A DNA stretch of 7,428 nt from an uncultured Oscillospiraceae bacterium (GTDB lineage Bacteria > Bacillota > Clostridia > Oscillospirales > Ruminococcaceae). Below the pieces are notes generated by a model. That model saw nothing but the letters and a program-made list of their open reading frames with translations. It was not told where the DNA came from and did no database searches. This document shows, piece by piece, positions 1 to 6,625 of the stretch (the stretch's first letter is position 1; each line of letters starts with the position of its first letter). The translations under genes and the position numbers were made by a program. The stretch spans positions 1 through 7,428 of the forward strand of contig CAJGEB010000047.1 of assembly GCA_904502045.1 (NCBI GenBank), written 5' to 3'.

Positions 1-570
1 ATGGTAGAGATGAACGAGGTAGCGAATATACTGAAGAATTCGACCAAGAGGAGTCTTCTTATACTTGACGAGATAGGCAGGGGAACCTCAACCTTTGACG
101 GAATGAGTATAGCGCGTGCTGTAATAGAGCATATAGCGGATAAAAAGAAGAGTGGAGCAAAAACGCTGTTTGCAACGCATTATCATCAGCTGAGTGAGCT
201 TGAGGCGGATTTTGATAATATAAAGAATTACAATATCGCGGTAAGAAAGCGCGGAGACGATATAGTATTTTTGCGCAAGATAGTTCCGGGCGGAGTAGAT
301 GAGAGCTACGGAATAGAGGTATCTAAGCTTGCGGGAATACCGTCGAGTATAATCAAGCGAGCGTATGAGATACTCGGACAGCTTGAGAGCGGAAATGCGG
401 TCGAGAGCACAAGAAAAGCAGGGAAGCAGACAGAGGACGCAGTAGGACAGCTTTCGATGCTTTCGCTTGACAGTGAGGTAGAGAACAAGCTGAAGAAGGT
501 AGATGTAAATACACTTTCTCCGCTTGAAGCGTTAACGCTGCTTTATGAATTAAAAGCGATGATAAAATAA
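1..570 (+). CDS. mutS: DNA mismatch repair ATPase MutS, C-terminal part (5' end outside window)
   Basis: MutS binds base mismatches and, as an ATP-driven clamp, recruits MutL. Only the last 189 residues are visible. The frame is already inside the ABC-type ATPase domain at base 1, so the ATG at 1-3 is an internal Met (family context STFMVEM) and not the start. Seen here: Walker B and D-loop LLILDEIGRGTSTFDG (visible residues 19-34, catalytic Asp23-Glu24), the switch histidine in TLFATHYHQL (His60), and the segment GVDESYGIEVSKLAGIP of the dimer interface. After the ATPase comes a helical tail with QLSML (visible residues 150-154, bases 448-462), which resembles the beta-clamp-binding pentapeptide of bacterial MutS. 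The end, PLEALTLLYELK, is the usual C-terminal signature, so the 3' end is intact. mutL follows 20 nt later, and co-transcription is very likely. Confidence 0.97.
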   Translation: MVEMNEVANILKNSTKRSLLILDEIGRGTSTFDGMSIARAVIEHIADKKKSGAKTLFATHYHQLSELEADFDNIKNYNIAVRKRGDDIVFLRKIVPGGVDESYGIEVSKLAGIPSSIIKRAYEILGQLESGNAVESTRKAGKQTEDAVGQLSMLSLDSEVENKLKKVDVNTLSPLEALTLLYELKAMIK

Positions 571-590
571 AAAGAAGGAGAGATGCGACG

Positions 591-2504
591 ATGGGAGTAA
601 TAAAAAAGCTTGATGCTCATTTGATAGAGCTTATCGCTGCAGGAGAAGTAGTTGAGCGACCTGCCTCGATAGTCAAGGAATTTATGGAAAACAGTATAGA
701 TGCATCGTCGACATCGATAACGGTAGAGATAAAGAACGGCGGGATTACATTCATTCGCATAACCGATAACGGCTGCGGAATTATGCCTGAAGACGTAAGG
801 AGTGCGTTTATCAGTCACGCAACGAGTAAGATAAGCGCGCAGGAAGACTTGGAGAGCATAATGACGATGGGATTTCGCGGAGAAGCACTTGCATCGGTAG
901 CAGCGGTATCGAAGGTGGAGATGCTGACGAGAACCAAAAACAGTGTTTCGGGAACGAGGTATGCAATATACGGCTCAAGAGAGGAAGCGTACGAGGAAGC
1001 GGGATGTCCTGAGGGAACAACGATAATAGTGAGAGATCTTTTTTACAATACTCCCGCGAGGATGAAGTTTCTCAAGAAGGATTCAAGCGAAGGGAACTAC
1101 GTTGAGAGTGCGGTGGAAAAGATAGCACTTGCACATCCTGACGTAAAGATAAAGTTTATCCGTGACGGAGAGATAAAGCTGCTGACGTCGGGTAACGGCT
1201 CGCTCAGGGATACGATATACGAGATATACGGAAAAGAAGCCGCGGAAAATATGATAGAAGCGAGCTATAAAGAGGGCGGAGTAGAAGTAAGCGGATACGT
1301 GTCGAAGCCGGGATACGCGAGAGCTAACAGAACCTATCAGAATTTTTACATAAATAAAAGATTTTTCAGATCCAAGGTGTGTGTAGCCGCGCTTGAGGAA
1401 GGGTATAAAGGATCAATAATGGTGGGGAAATTTCCCGCCTGCGTGTTGAATATAAGCATTGATCCGAGAGCGGTGGACGTAAACGTGCATCCGGCGAAAA
1501 CGGAGGTGCGTTTTCAGGACGAAAAAGCAATATTCCACACCATCTACTACGCAGTAAAAAGTGCACTTGCACAGCGGGATAACAACGCGCTTTCGTCAGC
1601 GGGGAGTACAAAACCCACACTTACAACGTTTGAGATACACGCGGAGCCTGCCGCAGAGCGAAAAACATTAGAGAGCGTTGTGTATGAAAATAGTGCTGAA
1701 GTGAAAAAAGAGGAGGCTCTTCCGAGGGTAACGTTTGAGTATAAAGCGGAAGAGATAAAAACATCGAAATGGCTGAGGGATGCGGTAATAACAGCGGATG
1801 CATCTGAGGATGAGCAGTTTACTCAGTCTGTTTTGAAGGAGCCGGTTATTGCCGAAAAGCAGGAACTTCCGGAGATTAGAGAGTTTTTTGCTGACGAGAT
1901 AAAGAGTGATGAAACTCCTGTGAAAATGCAGGAGCGCAAGAATATAAGAATACTGGGCGAGGTTTTTGAAACTTATATAATTGCGGAATACGACGAAAGG
2001 GTACTGCTGATAGATAAGCACGCGGCGCATGAGAGGATAATTTACGAAAAGATTGTAAAGGAAGGTGCAGGTCAGGAGCGCCAGATGCTGATAGTACCGA
2101 TGTCGGTAGCACTTTCCAAAAACGATTACGATGCAATAGTAGATAATTTGGATATAGCCGAAAACATCGGATTTGAGATGGAGGATTTCGGTAACGGAAC
2201 GGTGTTGGTAAGGAGTATACCGATGTGGGCAGAGACTTCCGACATCAGAGCGCTTACCGAAGAGATAGCGGCGAATATAGCATCGTGCAAGAAAAACGCC
2301 GCACCCGAGGAGCTTGATGCGTTATATCATTCGGTAGCGTGCAGAAGTGCGATAAAAGCGCACGATAAGAGCGATATAAACCAGATGAAAGCGCTTATCG
2401 AGGATATGGTCGAGAGAGGGGATATAAAGTATTGTCCTCACGGAAGGCCGACGGTAGTGGAGCTGACGAAAAGGCAGCTTGAGAAGATGTTCGGAAGAAT
2501 ATAG
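591..2504 (+). CDS. mutL: DNA mismatch repair protein MutL with endonuclease site
   Basis: MutL couples mismatch recognition by MutS to strand incision and excision. The 637 residues fit the family. The N-terminal GHKL ATPase shows IAAGEVVERPAS (15-26), ENSIDA with catalytic Glu33, DNGCGI (59-64), HATSKI (76-81), GFRGEAL (94-100) and, later, VDVNVHPAKTEVRF. A variable charged linker (about 335-445) leads to the C-terminal dimerisation domain. That domain carries the metal-dependent endonuclease motif as DKHAAHERIIYE (475-486; Lys in place of the common Gln), ACRSAIKAHD (from 583) and CPHGRPT (from 615). It therefore belongs to the self-nicking MutL class found in bacteria without MutH. QMLIVP (498-503) aligns with the beta-clamp-binding peptide of Bacillus MutL. 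The start is supported by AAGGAG at 575-580, 10 nt upstream, and by the conserved N-terminus. Confidence 0.98.
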   Translation: MGVIKKLDAHLIELIAAGEVVERPASIVKEFMENSIDASSTSITVEIKNGGITFIRITDNGCGIMPEDVRSAFISHATSKISAQEDLESIMTMGFRGEALASVAAVSKVEMLTRTKNSVSGTRYAIYGSREEAYEEAGCPEGTTIIVRDLFYNTPARMKFLKKDSSEGNYVESAVEKIALAHPDVKIKFIRDGEIKLLTSGNGSLRDTIYEIYGKEAAENMIEASYKEGGVEVSGYVSKPGYARANRTYQNFYINKRFFRSKVCVAALEEGYKGSIMVGKFPACVLNISIDPRAVDVNVHPAKTEVRFQDEKAIFHTIYYAVKSALAQRDNNALSSAGSTKPTLTTFEIHAEPAAERKTLESVVYENSAEVKKEEALPRVTFEYKAEEIKTSKWLRDAVITADASEDEQFTQSVLKEPVIAEKQELPEIREFFADEIKSDETPVKMQERKNIRILGEVFETYIIAEYDERVLLIDKHAAHERIIYEKIVKEGAGQERQMLIVPMSVALSKNDYDAIVDNLDIAENIGFEMEDFGNGTVLVRSIPMWAETSDIRALTEEIAANIASCKKNAAPEELDALYHSVACRSAIKAHDKSDINQMKALIEDMVERGDIKYCPHGRPTVVELTKRQLEKMFGRI

Positions 2505-2519
2505 AAAGGAAGTTTACCG

Positions 2520-3464
2520 ATGTCTGAAAAGATAAAGGTAGTAGCAGTGGTGGGACCGACCGCATCGGGCAAAACGGGAGCGGCAATACACCTTGCGAAG
2601 AGATTTGGCGGAGAGATAGTATCGGTAGATTCGATGCAGATATATAAATATATGGATATAGGCTCGGCTAAACCTACGGCGGAAGAGAGAAAAGAAGCGG
2701 TACATCACATGGTGGACTTTTTGGATCCGCGGGAAAGGTTCAGTGTAGCACAGTATGTTGAAGCGGCGGGCAAGGTAATAAAGGATATCGCGAGCCGAGG
2801 CAAAACGGTGATAGCAGTCGGCGGAACGGGACTTTATATGGATTCGCTTTTGGACGGAATAAGCTTTAGCGAAACGAGTCGGGACGATGAGCTGAGAGAA
2901 GAGCTGAAAAGGTACGCCGATGAAAACGGCAACGAGAGCTTACTTGAAATGCTCAGAGAGATAGATGCGGAAAGTGCAGAGCGGCTCCATCCGAACAACG
3001 TGGGCAGAGTGATAAGAGCGATAGAGATATACCGTCTTACCGGAGTAACGATGAGTGAGCATATAAGAAGGTCAAAGGAATCCGAAAGCGAGTACGACGT
3101 ACTCAGAATAGGGCTTGACTTTAGAGATAGAGGGAAGCTGTATTCGAGGATAGACGCGAGAGTGGACGAGATGATAGAAAAGGGGCTGCTTTCGGAAGCA
3201 AGGACGCTGCGGGAAGCGGGAATGTCTGCTACTGCATCGCAAGCAATAGGCTACAAAGAGCTTTATGCTTATATGGACGGCGAAAAAAGCTTTGAAGAGT
3301 GTGTTGAGGATATAAAAAGGGAAACGAGAAGGTACGCCAAAAGGCAGCTTACTTGGTACAGGAGAAACAAAGCGGTGAAGTGGCTTTATTACGACGAGTA
3401 TGAGAGCGTGCAGGAGCTGCTTTCGGAAGCACAAGGGTATGTTTCGGAATTTTTAGTTGATTAG
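2520..3464 (+). CDS. miaA: tRNA dimethylallyltransferase MiaA
   Basis: MiaA transfers a dimethylallyl group from DMAPP to N6 of adenosine 37 in tRNAs that read UNN codons, the first step toward ms2i6A. The 314 residues match the family length. Visible motifs: P-loop GPTASGKT (12-19), DSMQIYK (37-43) with the conserved catalytic Asp, GSAKPT (48-53), HHMVDFLDP (62-70), VGGTGLYMDSLLDG (100-113), LHPNNVGRVIRAIEIY (156-171), the tRNA-recognition segment ASQAIGYKEL (239-248) and KRETRRYAKRQLTWYRR (266-282). The gene starts 16 nt after the mutL stop codon, with AAAGGAAG as a reasonable ribosome-binding site. In many Firmicutes hfq follows miaA; here the next gene encodes a membrane HlyD-like protein instead. 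The reading frame is intact with all key residues. Confidence 0.97.
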   Translation: MSEKIKVVAVVGPTASGKTGAAIHLAKRFGGEIVSVDSMQIYKYMDIGSAKPTAEERKEAVHHMVDFLDPRERFSVAQYVEAAGKVIKDIASRGKTVIAVGGTGLYMDSLLDGISFSETSRDDELREELKRYADENGNESLLEMLREIDAESAERLHPNNVGRVIRAIEIYRLTGVTMSEHIRRSKESESEYDVLRIGLDFRDRGKLYSRIDARVDEMIEKGLLSEARTLREAGMSATASQAIGYKELYAYMDGEKSFEECVEDIKRETRRYAKRQLTWYRRNKAVKWLYYDEYESVQELLSEAQGYVSEFLVD

Positions 3465-3487
3465 GACAGAAAGGAAATGTTGAGGGT

Positions 3488-4714
3488 ATGAAAACTGTAA
3501 CCGGAAAGATATTGACGATACTTTTGTCGGTATTTTTATTAGCTTATATAGGGTTTCAGATAGGCGAATATTTTTATGAGCCGTACAGAATGGAAACGGT
3601 ATATAGGTATTCGGTGCAGGACAGCGTGCTTTGCGACGGAGTTTTTATACGCAGCGAAGAGGTATATGACGCGGAGTATGAAGGAGTATTTGATTATGTT
3701 TGCGAAGACGGAGCGATGCTGTCATCCGGCGGAGAGATAGGAAGGGTATATCTTGAAGAGAGCGATGTTGCAAATATAGAAGAAGCACAGAGGATAGCGG
3801 AAGAGATAGAGCTGTTGAAAGAGGCGAAGAGAAGGGGAGAAGGATACCTTTCGCTCAAAGGAGATATAAATAAGGAGATAAATGAGAAGGTAAGAGAGGC
3901 GGTAAATGCGGCTGAGAGTAAGAGTGCAGAAGAGGCAGAGGAGATAAAGAAGGAGCTTACGAAGCTGCTTAACGTAAAGAAGGTAATAGCGGGTAACGCG
4001 GAGGATATCGAGGTGAGGATATCCGAGCTTGAAGTGTTACTCGAAGAGTGTGAGGATAAGATAAGCGAGCCGATAAAGAAGCTGAAGACTGATAAGAAGG
4101 GGTATTTTGTATCATACACCGACGGATATGAGAGTGAGATTACTTTTGAGAAGATAGGGAATTATAGCGTTAAGGATTTTGAGGATATAGCGAAAGCACA
4201 GATAAAGAAAGGCGAGGCAATAGGGAAGCTGGTAACGGATTACGAGTGGAAATATGCAGCGATAGTACCGAGCGCATCTGCAAATAAGTTTTATGAGGGA
4301 GCCGAGCTTACCCTTGATTTCGGAATAAAGGGACTGAAAGAGATACCTGCGGAGGTAGAAAAGATATTAGAGGACGAAAGCTCTGAGAATTCGGTGGTAA
4401 TATTCAGCTGTGACTACATTTCCAGAGAGCTTTTAAAGCTGAGGAGCCATTCGGCAGAGATAATCTTCAAAGAGATAAACGGACTTAGAATACCTGAAAA
4501 AGCGCTCAGAATGGTAAACGGACGGAGCGGAGTTTATATACTTAAGAAGACGGTGGTAAGGTATAAAACGGTAGAGATACTGTATAAGGGCGTAGGCTAT
4601 TATGTAGTAAAATGGGACAGTTACGACAGTGAAGCGATACAGCTGTTTGATGAAGTGTTTGTGGAGGGAAAGGATCTGTATGAAGGAAAACAGGTTGGAG
4701 AGAATAGAGTATAA
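3488..4714 (+). CDS. Membrane-anchored HlyD-like (membrane-fusion-protein-like) protein, function unknown
   Basis: 408 residues. A short start with Lys2 and Lys7 precedes one hydrophobic segment (about 8-23, ILTILLSVFLLAYIGF) with no signal-peptidase or lipobox site, so it should be an N-in membrane anchor with the bulk outside. The rest has HlyD/membrane-fusion architecture: a first lipoyl-like half (about 50-90, with CDGVFIRSEE and CEDGAMLSSGGEIG), a strongly charged coiled-coil hairpin (about 95-200), the second lipoyl-like half (about 203-255, ending KKGEAIGKLV), a beta-barrel-like part (about 256-345, with LRIPEKALRMVNGRSGVYIL) and a C-terminal strand domain ending FVEGKDLYEGKQV. This assignment comes from pattern, not a database match. 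No ABC or RND transporter gene is adjacent. The neighbours suggest an envelope or division role, but that is inference. The start has AAGGA 12 nt upstream and GAGGG almost touching the ATG. The end overlaps yggS by 35 nt. Confidence 0.68.
   Translation: MKTVTGKILTILLSVFLLAYIGFQIGEYFYEPYRMETVYRYSVQDSVLCDGVFIRSEEVYDAEYEGVFDYVCEDGAMLSSGGEIGRVYLEESDVANIEEAQRIAEEIELLKEAKRRGEGYLSLKGDINKEINEKVREAVNAAESKSAEEAEEIKKELTKLLNVKKVIAGNAEDIEVRISELEVLLEECEDKISEPIKKLKTDKKGYFVSYTDGYESEITFEKIGNYSVKDFEDIAKAQIKKGEAIGKLVTDYEWKYAAIVPSASANKFYEGAELTLDFGIKGLKEIPAEVEKILEDESSENSVVIFSCDYISRELLKLRSHSAEIIFKEINGLRIPEKALRMVNGRSGVYILKKTVVRYKTVEILYKGVGYYVVKWDSYDSEAIQLFDEVFVEGKDLYEGKQVGENRV
4663..4674 (+). promoter_or_regulatory. 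Ribosome-binding site that fixes the yggS start
   Basis: GGAGGGAAAGGA ends 5 nt before the ATG at 4680 and lies inside the last codons of the HlyD-like gene. It supports 4680 over the in-frame ATG at 4629, which has no comparable purine-rich site. Confidence 0.75.
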
Positions 4715-5390
4715 TATAGAGAGGATAAAAGAGGAGATAGCGGATGCGTGTGCAAGGAGCGGCAGGAGTATTGATGAGGTAAAAATAATGGCAGTAACCA
4801 AAACGGTACCTTGCGAGGAAGTGAATTTTGCGATATCGAAAGGGATAACGCTGCTTGGAGAAAATCGCGCACAGGAGATGCTGTCGAAGTATGAGATGTA
4901 CTTGCCTGAAGCAGAGATACATTTTATAGGAGCACTTCAGAGTAACAAGGTGAAGTATGTGATAGATAAGGTAAAGATGATACAGTCGGTGGACAGCGTA
5001 AAGCTTGCGGCGGAGATAAGCAAAAGAGCGCAAATCTGCGGAATCGAGATGGGCGCGCTTGTGGAGATAAATGTAGGAGCAGAGGAAAGTAAGAGCGGGA
5101 TCGAGCTTGCGAAAGCGGAGGAAATGATCTGCGAAATAGCCGAAATGAAGGGAATAAAGGTGCGCGGACTGATGACAATTCCGCCGATATGTGAAAATTC
5201 AGCAGAAAGCAGAAAATTTTTTGAAAATATGAGGCGATTGTTTGTTGACATAAAGGGTAAAAAAATAGATAATGTTAGTATGGACGTATTGTCGATGGGA
5301 ATGTCCGGAGATTACGTTGAAGCAATAGAACACGGAACGAATATAGTAAGACTCGGAAGAGCAATATTCGGAGAAAGAAAATACGTTTAA
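4680..5390 (+). CDS. yggS: YggS/YlmE family pyridoxal-phosphate homeostasis protein (PLPBP)
   Basis: This is a fold-type III, alanine-racemase-like protein that binds PLP but has no known enzymatic turnover; the family keeps vitamin B6 and amino-acid pools balanced. The 236 residues are the usual length. Visible: VKIMAVTKTV (34-43), whose Lys41 is the expected PLP Schiff-base lysine; GENRAQEM (60-67); HFIGALQSNK (81-90); EINVGAEESKSGI (129-141); GLMTIPP (163-169); and the phosphate-binding stretch LSMGMSGDY (204-212) with GTNIVRLGRAIFG (219-231). I chose the ATG at 4680 over an in-frame ATG at 4629 because GGAGGGAAAGGA sits 5 nt upstream and the protein then begins like its homologues; the earlier start adds 17 unrelated residues. 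The gene overlaps the HlyD-like gene by 35 nt, suggesting translational coupling. It is ylmE of the Bacillus ylm-sepF cluster, and sepF follows. Confidence 0.95.
   Translation: MKENRLERIEYNIERIKEEIADACARSGRSIDEVKIMAVTKTVPCEEVNFAISKGITLLGENRAQEMLSKYEMYLPEAEIHFIGALQSNKVKYVIDKVKMIQSVDSVKLAAEISKRAQICGIEMGALVEINVGAEESKSGIELAKAEEMICEIAEMKGIKVRGLMTIPPICENSAESRKFFENMRRLFVDIKGKKIDNVSMDVLSMGMSGDYVEAIEHGTNIVRLGRAIFGERKYV
5245..5273 (+). promoter_or_regulatory. Candidate sigma-A promoter inside yggS, upstream of sepF
   Basis: A perfect -35 hexamer TTGACA (5245-5250) is followed by a 17-nt A-rich spacer and GATAAT (5268-5273), five of six matches to the -10 consensus. Transcription would start near 5280, about 125 nt before the sepF ATG, and would cover sepF, ylmH, divIVA and ileS. 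It lies within yggS codons, so it could be chance; no other stretch I checked fits as well. Confidence 0.5.
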
Positions 5391-5393
5391 GAA

Positions 5394-5399
5394 AAGGAG
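5394..5399 (+). promoter_or_regulatory. Strong ribosome-binding site of sepF
   Basis: AAGGAG with 7 nt to the ATG at 5407, in the 16-nt gap after yggS. Together with the upstream promoter candidate it would allow sepF to be expressed independently of yggS. Confidence 0.75.
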
Positions 5400-5406
5400 C
5401 GTTATA

Positions 5407-5841
5407 ATGGGAATCAAGGATAAGCTTAAAAGTTTTATGGGAATACCTCAGGACGAAGATATGATGGAGGAAGATGAAATGGATATAATTACGAAGGATA
5501 ACGCGGCGAGAAACGTAGTGAGTCAAGAGGTAAAGTCCAATAAGGTAGTTAACATAAACACTACGACACAGCTTCAGGTCGTACTTGTGAAGCCGGATAA
5601 ATTTGAGGATGCGAGATCCATAGCGGATCATCTTAATTCCAAGAATACCGTTGTTTTGAATTTGGAGTCCACCAATAAGGATATTTCGCGCAGACTTGTT
5701 GACTTTTTGAGCGGAGTTGCTTATGCAAATAACGGACAGATAAAGAGAGTAGCGAACAGTACATATATAATAACTCCTTATAATGTAAATATAATGGGCG
5801 ACCTTTTGGACGAGCTTGAGAGCAACGGAGTATATTTTTAA
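5407..5841 (+). CDS. sepF: Cell division protein SepF (YlmF)
   Basis: SepF is a cytosolic membrane anchor and bundling factor for FtsZ in Gram-positive bacteria. The 144 residues are typical. The first about 13 residues (MGIKDKLKSFMGI) form a short amphipathic membrane-targeting helix. An acidic, likely disordered linker follows (about 14-55, with a run of Met/Glu/Asp). The globular SepF domain (about 56-143) shows VVLVKPDKFEDARSIADHL (58-76), VVLNLE (82-87), RRLVDFLSGVAYANNGQI (95-112) and YIITPYNV (120-127). AAGGAG at 5394-5399, 7 nt from the ATG, is the best ribosome-binding site of the cluster, in keeping with an abundant protein. A possible promoter lies about 130 nt upstream inside yggS. 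The stop codon is followed by one codon and then the ATG of ylmH in the same frame. Confidence 0.96.
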   Translation: MGIKDKLKSFMGIPQDEDMMEEDEMDIITKDNAARNVVSQEVKSNKVVNINTTTQLQVVLVKPDKFEDARSIADHLNSKNTVVLNLESTNKDISRRLVDFLSGVAYANNGQIKRVANSTYIITPYNVNIMGDLLDELESNGVYF

Positions 5842-5844
5842 GGT

Positions 5845-6609
5845 ATGATATTGGATAATCTTACCGATGAGGAGAAATATTTTGCATCTCGCGTGAGGGA
5901 ATATTTTAGGGAAGCGGCAAACGGCGGAAGAGTAAGGTTTGTGGGCTTTCTTGACGGAAGACGGCAGGAGATAGCTAAAGTGATAGCCGCGCGCGAGAGA
6001 TACGGTAAATATATGTTATACGGCGGGTATGACGGCTCCGAGAGGAAGTATCTCGGAGTTTTTCCTGAGTATATGGAGGAAGATGCGGAGAGCTTTCCGA
6101 TAACGGCGCTGACATTAACGTTCAGAAAAGAGGAGCCGCTTTCCCACAGAGATTTTTTAGGAGCAGTGCTTGGACTGGGAATAAAAAGAGAGTGTGTGGG
6201 AGATATACTTGTCGGAGAAGATAGGTGCGTAATATTTTTGAGTGATGCAGCGGCGGAGCTTGTTAAAAATGAGCTTGAGAAGGTCGGGCGCGCGGGAGTA
6301 AAGATAGCGCAAGGAATAGTAGGCGAGCTACCCGAAGGAGCAGGATATGAGGAGATAAGCGCAACGGCAGCATCGGTAAGACTTGACGCTATTATAGCGG
6401 TACTGCTTAACATAAGCAGGGAGAAATCGTCACAGATAATAAAGAGCGGCGCGGTATCAGTAAATTTTGAGGAAATAAAGCGAGTTGCCGACGAGGTATG
6501 CGACGGGGATATAATATCGGTTCGCGCAAGCGGAAGGTATGTAATAGACAGTGTAGGCGAACAGACTAAAAAAGGGCGAATAAAGGTAAAGGCGAGAAAA
6601 AATAAATAA
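5845..6609 (+). CDS. ylmH: YlmH family S4-domain RNA-binding protein
   Basis: The 254 residues are close to Bacillus YlmH in length. The N-terminal part holds the YlmH-specific RNA-binding region, with the recognisable LSHRDFLGAVLGLGIKRE (99-116) followed by VGDILV. The C-terminal S4 domain runs from about 178 to 235 (VRLDAIIAVLLNISRE, then IIKSGAVSVN), with a basic tail KVKARKNK. YlmH-type proteins bind ribosomal 50S particles and have been linked to ribosome-associated quality control; a division role has long been suspected only from gene context. The start follows the sepF stop after a single GGT codon. Ribosome-binding sites are weak (GGAG 14 nt away, AAGG 1 nt away), so translation probably depends on ribosomes finishing sepF. 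The ylmG (YggT-like) gene that lies between sepF and ylmH in Bacillus is absent. Confidence 0.93.
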   Translation: MILDNLTDEEKYFASRVREYFREAANGGRVRFVGFLDGRRQEIAKVIAARERYGKYMLYGGYDGSERKYLGVFPEYMEEDAESFPITALTLTFRKEEPLSHRDFLGAVLGLGIKRECVGDILVGEDRCVIFLSDAAAELVKNELEKVGRAGVKIAQGIVGELPEGAGYEEISATAASVRLDAIIAVLLNISREKSSQIIKSGAVSVNFEEIKRVADEVCDGDIISVRASGRYVIDSVGEQTKKGRIKVKARKNK

Positions 6610-6625
6610 AGAGGAGTGCAGAGAA

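Noticed and set aside
1..3. ATG at base 1 as the start of a short MutS-like protein
   Set aside because: It matches an internal Met of the MutS ATPase (STFMVEM context), so the gene is cut by the window edge.
467..472. TTGACA near the end of mutS as a -35 element for mutL
   Set aside because: No acceptable -10 hexamer at 16-18 nt; the sequence at that spacing is CTGAAG-like.
3115..3143. TTGACT in miaA with TGTATT at 18 nt as a promoter
   Set aside because: Weak -10 match and non-ideal spacing; indistinguishable from chance in coding sequence.
3694..4119. Antisense open frame opposite the HlyD-like gene (141 codons)
   Set aside because: Ser/Phe-rich mirror of the charged coiled-coil codons, with no ribosome-binding site or homology signature.
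4629..4679. Upstream in-frame ATG for yggS adding 17 residues
   Set aside because: The extra residues do not resemble YggS, and a strong ribosome-binding site supports the ATG at 4680.
5838..6413. Long antisense open frame opposite ylmH (191 codons)
   Set aside because: Its product is Ser/Pro-rich low complexity without family motifs, and the + strand encodes a clear YlmH; the purine-rich coding strand leaves few antisense stops.
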